In this document: positions 59,987 through 64,000 of the stretch, one piece after another
How positions within the stretch are numbered: position 1 is the stretch's first letter
Layout: each line of letters begins with the position of its first letter
IMG/VR virus record: IMGVR_UViG_3300032334_000335
Span: 22,556 to 86,555 of that record
Source of the DNA: a virus
DNA length: 64,000 nt
Strand: one strand, 5' to 3'
Made by a program: the position numbers and the translations under genes
The notes under the pieces: generated by a model
Database searches by the model: none
What the model saw: only the letters and a program-made list of their open reading frames with translations
What the model was told of the DNA's origin: nothing

Positions 59987-60844
59987 ATGACAATCATACC
60001 GAAAATAAAGTATTTGACAAACAAGGATCTATTAAAAGAGATCCATTTAAGTAAGAACACATTTTGCTCATTCACAGCACCAGAATACGCCGATTACGAC
60101 TTAATCATTCCTAACTTAGAAAAACTAAATGTTAGGACCATAGCAGAAGCCAAACGCAACAGAGCTGCTAAACTTTCAAAACAAGCACACGAAGCCGCAG
60201 TCCTGGCCACAGGAAAAAAGCAACCAGCTAAAGATTTTGAAGTTGATTACAAAAAAATAGGCAAGACCGATGTTGTTTTTAGAGTAATGACTTTTGAACA
60301 CATTCCGCTAGCACCTGGTCGTAAAAAGACTCTTAAAAATACCGCTGATAGTCACGACAAAGTTAACTTTCCACCATTTCAACACTGGAAGTATGACGAC
60401 CAGGGCAACTTAATCTGCGTCGGAAAGAGTCACTGGAAAGGTGGTTTGACTAACGGATACTTCAGCAAAGATCACGGCATGATGACTAACAATCTTGCTC
60501 GTATGTTTATTAAGCTCTGTGAGAGATATGCAACCAGAGGCAACGTAAGGGGATACACATACAATGACGAAATGCGCGGACAAGCGATCTTACAACTCAC
60601 TCAAATCGGTCTCCAGTTTGATGAAAGTAAGTCTGATAATCCTTTTGCATATTATACTGCTGCTGTTACTAACTCATTTGTTAGGATCATCAACATCGAA
60701 AAACGAAATCAAAATATACGAGACGACATTCTCGAAATGAACGGTATGACTCCAAGTTGGACTCGACAAAACTCAGGTGCTAGCCCAACTGCACCAATGG
60801 CTCCTACAACGCCAGGGCCTGTAGACGGAGGAGATTGGGATTGA
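59987..60844 (+). CDS. gp55: Late-transcription sigma factor gp55
   Basis: 285 residues. The C-terminal two thirds match the gp55 family: YATRGNVRGYTYNDEMRGQA, then QIGLQFDESKSDNPFAYYTA and AVTNSFVRIINIEKRNQNIR, followed by EMNGMTPSW. These correspond to the sigma region-2-like segment that reads the TATAAATA late element together with host RNA polymerase core. The T4 protein has 185 residues; this one has about 90 more at the N-terminus. It ends in a Pro/Gly/Asp-rich tail. It starts the + strand block and is expected to be needed for all late promoters listed here. Confidence 0.9.
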   Translation: MTIIPKIKYLTNKDLLKEIHLSKNTFCSFTAPEYADYDLIIPNLEKLNVRTIAEAKRNRAAKLSKQAHEAAVLATGKKQPAKDFEVDYKKIGKTDVVFRVMTFEHIPLAPGRKKTLKNTADSHDKVNFPPFQHWKYDDQGNLICVGKSHWKGGLTNGYFSKDHGMMTNNLARMFIKLCERYATRGNVRGYTYNDEMRGQAILQLTQIGLQFDESKSDNPFAYYTAAVTNSFVRIINIEKRNQNIRDDILEMNGMTPSWTRQNSGASPTAPMAPTTPGPVDGGDWD

Positions 60845-60869
60845 CATTAGTCTTTGATTGTATTATACT
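60841..60869 (+). promoter_or_regulatory. Near-consensus sigma70-type promoter for gp47-gp46
   Basis: TTGACA (60841-60846, perfect) and TATACT (60864-60869, 5 of 6) stand 17 bases apart, the ideal spacing. The -35 box overlaps the gp55 stop codon. RNA would start near 60876, before AAAGGAG and the ATG at 60886. This is the best-formed host-type promoter in the window. Confidence 0.65.
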
Positions 60870-60885
60870 ATAAAAGGAGAACTAT

Positions 60886-61896
60886 ATGTCATTATTTAAA
60901 AAAGTAGCTTGCTTTACCGATATCCATTTTGGATTAAAGTCTGGTAGCCGAACACATAATCAAGATTGCGAAGATTTTGTGACTTGGTTCTGTGAAACTG
61001 CCAAATCAGAAGGTGCAGAAACCTGTATCTTCCTTGGCGACTGGCATCATAATCGCAGTACTACAGACGTTAGTACAATGAATTATACCGTTTCAAATCT
61101 AGAACGATTAAGCCAATCGTTTGAAAAAGTCTATTTCATTCTAGGAAATCACGATCTATTCTATAAGGACAAGCGTGAAATTAACTCTGTTGAGTTTATG
61201 CGATTGTTTCCTAATGTTGTTCCTATTAAAGAAACACTTACTCAAGGCGATGTAACTATTATGCCTTGGTTAGTAGGAGATGAATGGAAGAATGTTCCTA
61301 AGATCAAAAGCCGATATGTGTTTGGTCACTTAGAACTGCCGTTGTTCTATATGAACGCTATGGTACAGATGCCTGATCATGGGCAGTTAAAAGGCGATGA
61401 CTTTGTTAATCAGGAATATGTATTCAGTGGACACTTCCACAAACGTCAAAGCAAAGGCAATGTAACATATATCGGTAATGCATTCCCACACAACTATGCA
61501 GATGCAGGCGATGACGATCGCGGTATGATGCTGCTAGAGTGGGGAGGCAAGCCTGAATACAGGACTTGGGGCCAGCAGCCCATTTATCGCACATATAAGC
61601 TCAGTCAAATCATTGACAGTCCAGAAACACTGCTTCGTGAAAAGATGCATTGCCGTGTTACTATTGATTTGCCTATTACTTTTGAAGAAGCAAACTTTAT
61701 CAAAGAACAGTTTATGCCGCAGTATAATCTGCGTGAGCTTATGCTGATTCCGGAAAAGGTAGAATCCACAGCAGAATCTGTGCCCATTGACATTAATTTC
61801 GAAAGCGTTGATACGATTGTCATGAATCAAATCAATGCTATTGACAGCGATGCCTACGACAAGAATCTTCTATTGGAGATTTATAGAGAACTATGA
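60886..61896 (+). CDS. gp47: Recombination nuclease subunit gp47 (Mre11/SbcD-like)
   Basis: 336 residues, near the T4 length of 339. Metallophosphoesterase motifs appear in order: ACFTDIHFGLK, IFLGDWHHNR, FILGNHDLFYKD, VFGHLELPLF and FSGHFHKRQ, followed by VTYIGNAFPHNYADAGDDDR. These bind two metal ions and cleave DNA. With gp46 it resects ends for recombination-dependent replication. It has its own strong promoter and AAAGGAG, and overlaps gp46 by 4 bases, as in T4-like phages. Confidence 0.95.
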   Translation: MSLFKKVACFTDIHFGLKSGSRTHNQDCEDFVTWFCETAKSEGAETCIFLGDWHHNRSTTDVSTMNYTVSNLERLSQSFEKVYFILGNHDLFYKDKREINSVEFMRLFPNVVPIKETLTQGDVTIMPWLVGDEWKNVPKIKSRYVFGHLELPLFYMNAMVQMPDHGQLKGDDFVNQEYVFSGHFHKRQSKGNVTYIGNAFPHNYADAGDDDRGMMLLEWGGKPEYRTWGQQPIYRTYKLSQIIDSPETLLREKMHCRVTIDLPITFEEANFIKEQFMPQYNLRELMLIPEKVESTAESVPIDINFESVDTIVMNQINAIDSDAYDKNLLLEIYREL

Positions 61897-63671
61897 TAAA
61901 AATTAAGAATCTCACAGTCCGCAACTTTATGAGTGTGGGCAATCAAACACAGGCCATTGATTTTGACAAAGGTCAGCTGACACTTGTTCTAGGTGAAAAT
62001 CTAGATCTAGGCGGAGATGACAGCGGAGCTCGTAATGGTACAGGTAAAACTACTATCATTAACGGTCTAAGCTATGCTATCTACGGCAATGCTTTAACAA
62101 ATATTAAAAAAGATAATCTTGTTAACAAGATCAACGGCAAGGGCATGTTGGTCACTGTTACTTTTGAGAAAGACGGTGTTGAATATCACATTGAACGAGG
62201 TCGTAAGCCTAACCTATTGAAGTTCAGTATCAATGGACAAGAACAGGAACTGTTAGATCTTGATGAAAGTCAAGGTGATAGCAGAGAAACACAAAAATCC
62301 ATTGAAGAAATGTTTGGTATGAAACACGAGATGTTCAAACATCTCGTGGCTTTGAATACCTACACTGAGCCGTTCCTAGCAACTAAAGCAGCTGATCAGC
62401 GAATGATCATCGAACAGTTGTTGGGTATTACTCTGTTAAGTGAAAAAGCAGAAGCACTCAAGGAGCAGATCAAAGCTACTAAAGATGCTATCACAACAGA
62501 AAACACAAAAATCGAAACTATTAAAGTTTCTAATGAACGCATACAGCAAAGCATCGAGTCTCTAGAACGCAAACAGAAAATATGGGAAGAACAAAAAGAA
62601 AGTTCTTTAGATAACCTACGCAAAAGTATTGAAACACTAGGTCATATTGATATCGATGCTGAGATCGTTGCTCAACGACAGCTAGTTGAACACACAGCAA
62701 AAAGCAAAGACATTGCTGATCTAACAAAAGCCATTGCTCGTGCAGAAGCAGACATGGCTCGAGATGAGAAACAAGTTGAAAAACTAAAGAAAGAAATCGC
62801 AGATCTAGAAGATCACAAGTGTTATGCCTGCGGTCAAGAAATGCACGACAGCAAACATGAAGAAGTGTTGGATGCTAAAAAGAAAGCTCTACAGGAATCA
62901 GCATTGCAGACACTGTCAGATAACACACAATGGATTGAACTCACCGAAGCTCTTAAAGAACTAGGAGAGTTAGGTCCAGTACCTAACGTGTTTTATGATA
63001 CATTAGAGCAAGCACTTAATCACAAAAGCACTATCGATAGCTTAGAAAGAGATCTAACTGTTAAGATCGCTGAAGCTAATCCTTACAGTGAACAGATCAC
63101 AGAGTTAAAAACAACTGCGGTACAGGAGATCGACTGGAATCATGTAAACGAACTAGTACGTGTTAAGGATCATCAAGAATTCTTGTACAAGTTATTAACA
63201 AACAAAGACAGCTTTGTACGCAAACGTATCATTGATCAGAACTTGGCGTTCTTGAATCAACGTTTGACCTACTATCTCGACAAAATTGGCTTACCGCACA
63301 TTGTTGAGTTCCAGAATGACCTAAGCGTAGTCATTACACAACTGGGTCAAGACCTAGACTTTGATAACTTGAGCCGCGGTGAACGTAACCGTTTGATACT
63401 CAGTATGTCGTGGGCGTTTCGAGATGTGTGGGAAAACTTATATCACAGCATCAACTTATTGTTTATCGACGAACTTGTAGACAGCGGTATGGATAGTTCT
63501 GGAGTAGAAAGCAGTATTGCAGTACTTAAGAAGATGACACGTGAGCGTGATAAGAATGTATTCTTGATTTCACATCGTGATGATCTAACAAGCCGTGTTA
63601 ATCATGTGCTGAAAGTTATTAAGGAAAACGGATTTACCAGTTACAGTAATGATGTTGAAATAGTAGGATGA
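61893..63671 (+). CDS. gp46: Recombination nuclease ATPase subunit gp46 (Rad50/SbcC-like)
   Basis: 592 residues against 560 in T4. Walker A is GARNGTGKTT (45-54); a coiled coil of about 250 residues follows with the zinc hook KCYACGQEM, its two cysteines near residue 310; the signature is LSRGERNRLILSMSWAF (about 494) and Walker B NLLFIDELVDSGMD (about 523), ending with an H-loop in FLISHRDDL. All residues needed for ATP hydrolysis are in place. It forms the complex with gp47. ATG overlaps the gp47 stop. Confidence 0.95.
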   Translation: MIKIKNLTVRNFMSVGNQTQAIDFDKGQLTLVLGENLDLGGDDSGARNGTGKTTIINGLSYAIYGNALTNIKKDNLVNKINGKGMLVTVTFEKDGVEYHIERGRKPNLLKFSINGQEQELLDLDESQGDSRETQKSIEEMFGMKHEMFKHLVALNTYTEPFLATKAADQRMIIEQLLGITLLSEKAEALKEQIKATKDAITTENTKIETIKVSNERIQQSIESLERKQKIWEEQKESSLDNLRKSIETLGHIDIDAEIVAQRQLVEHTAKSKDIADLTKAIARAEADMARDEKQVEKLKKEIADLEDHKCYACGQEMHDSKHEEVLDAKKKALQESALQTLSDNTQWIELTEALKELGELGPVPNVFYDTLEQALNHKSTIDSLERDLTVKIAEANPYSEQITELKTTAVQEIDWNHVNELVRVKDHQEFLYKLLTNKDSFVRKRIIDQNLAFLNQRLTYYLDKIGLPHIVEFQNDLSVVITQLGQDLDFDNLSRGERNRLILSMSWAFRDVWENLYHSINLLFIDELVDSGMDSSGVESSIAVLKKMTRERDKNVFLISHRDDLTSRVNHVLKVIKENGFTSYSNDVEIVG

Positions 63672-63898
63672 CAACAGAAAGCCACGATAAAATGATTGCT
63701 GCTTTTCAGGAATATTTTAAGTGGCAGGAACGGTTTGAATACAAAGGCTCAGACGAAGCAGGCATTAAGGCACGATATTGGCTATCAGAAATACGCAACG
63801 AAGCATCAAAAAGGCGAGTAGAAATACAGGCAAAGCGTGAGGCACGTAAAGAAACCAGAAAAGGCATGGTCGGAAGACCCCCCAAGGTAACTAAGTGA
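63668..63898 (+). CDS. Small basic helical protein
   Basis: 76 residues, strongly basic at the C-terminal half (RRVEIQAKREARKETRKG), mainly helical (ESHDKMIAAFQEYFKWQERF). Its role is not known; the basic tail could contact nucleic acid or a partner of the gp46/gp47 complex. The ATG overlaps the gp46 stop codon by 4 bases. I think a comparable small gene follows gp46 in other marine T4-like phages, but this cannot be proven here. Confidence 0.7.
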   Translation: MTTESHDKMIAAFQEYFKWQERFEYKGSDEAGIKARYWLSEIRNEASKRRVEIQAKREARKETRKGMVGRPPKVTK

Positions 63899-64000
63899 GT
63901 GCAATGGACGTATCAAAATCAACCAGTAAACGAAATACCAGAAGGCTACATTGGCTTTGTTTATCTCATTACGAATCTTACAACCGGACAGAAGTACATA
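63899..64000 (+). CDS. Start of a GIY-YIG-like protein, cut by the window edge
   Basis: 34 residues are visible. The GTG start at 63899 stands directly after the previous stop codon, with AAGGTAA about 11 bases upstream. The segment EGYIGFVYLITNLTTGQKYI contains the family pattern: a G-x-V-Y strand, then N, then T-G-x-x-Y-I that should continue as G. GIY-YIG proteins are nucleases, including homing and repair types. The frame at 63895 is open as well but gives no known motif. Confidence 0.7.
   Translation, partial: MQWTYQNQPVNEIPEGYIGFVYLITNLTTGQKYI

Noticed and set aside
63895-64000. Alternative frame starting GTG at 63895
   Set aside because: It gives no recognisable motif, while the frame from 63899 has the GIY-YIG-type pattern. 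The alternative overlaps the same bases.
1-64000. tRNA genes, CRISPR arrays, insertion sequences or integration sites
   Set aside because: None was seen by eye: the gaps are too short for tRNA genes, and no regularly spaced repeats, terminal inverted repeats or transposase/integrase motifs were found. A tRNA search program would be decisive.

Overview
This window looks like part of the genome of a T4-like tailed phage (contractile-tail myovirus), of the broad marine or freshwater type related to cyanophage and pelagiphage T4-like viruses rather than coliphage T4 itself. The diagnostic genes are a T4-style baseplate block (proteins resembling gp48/54, gp53, gp5, gp25 and gp6), the late sigma factor gp55, the recombination nuclease pair gp47/gp46, a T4-type RNase H and T4-type late promoters (TATAAATA-like octamers). 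The DNA is AT-rich, genes are packed with 1-29 base overlaps, and there are no tRNAs, insertion sequences or CRISPR arrays that I can see. No photosynthesis gene is present, so the host cannot be named from this window. No gene-free stretch exceeds about 160 bases.

Region 1 (1-7886, + strand) is a long operon of small, mostly early/middle-type genes: GTP cyclohydrolase I (folE), an MBD4-like DNA glycosylase, a cupin, a phosphoribosyltransferase, a HIT-family protein, several tiny unknown proteins, QueE and RNase H. FolE plus QueE are the first and third steps of 7-deazaguanine synthesis, which in phages can feed DNA base modification; QueD and QueC are not in the window.

Region 2 (7888-10101, + strand) holds six small unknown genes behind two T4-type late promoters. 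The first promoter overlaps an 11-bp inverted repeat that would enclose the ribosome binding site only in read-through RNA.

Region 3 (10098-23273, almost all - strand) is an accessory island between virion genes. It has five glycosyltransferase-like proteins (one with three degenerate repeats in front of the catalytic-like domain), two SGNH-hydrolase-like proteins, two radical SAM proteins (one with a SPASM-like domain before the radical SAM core), an aspartyl/asparaginyl-hydroxylase-like oxygenase and several unknown proteins. A late promoter in a hairpin at its upstream end suggests that it is expressed late. A role in decorating virion proteins or making a modified glycan or peptide is the most attractive hypothesis; it is inference.

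Region 4 (23333-59904, - strand) is the tail block, transcribed from the baseplate genes towards the fibres: tail-tube cap gp48/54-like, gp53, a hub-like protein, gp5-like spike without lysozyme, gp25, gp6, a single giant 4829-residue protein in the gp7 position, a small structural protein, four tandem related tail-fibre genes and two further paralogous fibre or adhesin proteins, one with Calx-beta-like and glycine-rich domains.

Region 5 (59987-64000, + strand) diverges from the tail block and encodes gp55, gp47, gp46, a small unknown protein and the start of a GIY-YIG-type protein cut by the window edge. gp55 is expected to direct host RNA polymerase to the late promoters listed in regions 2-4.
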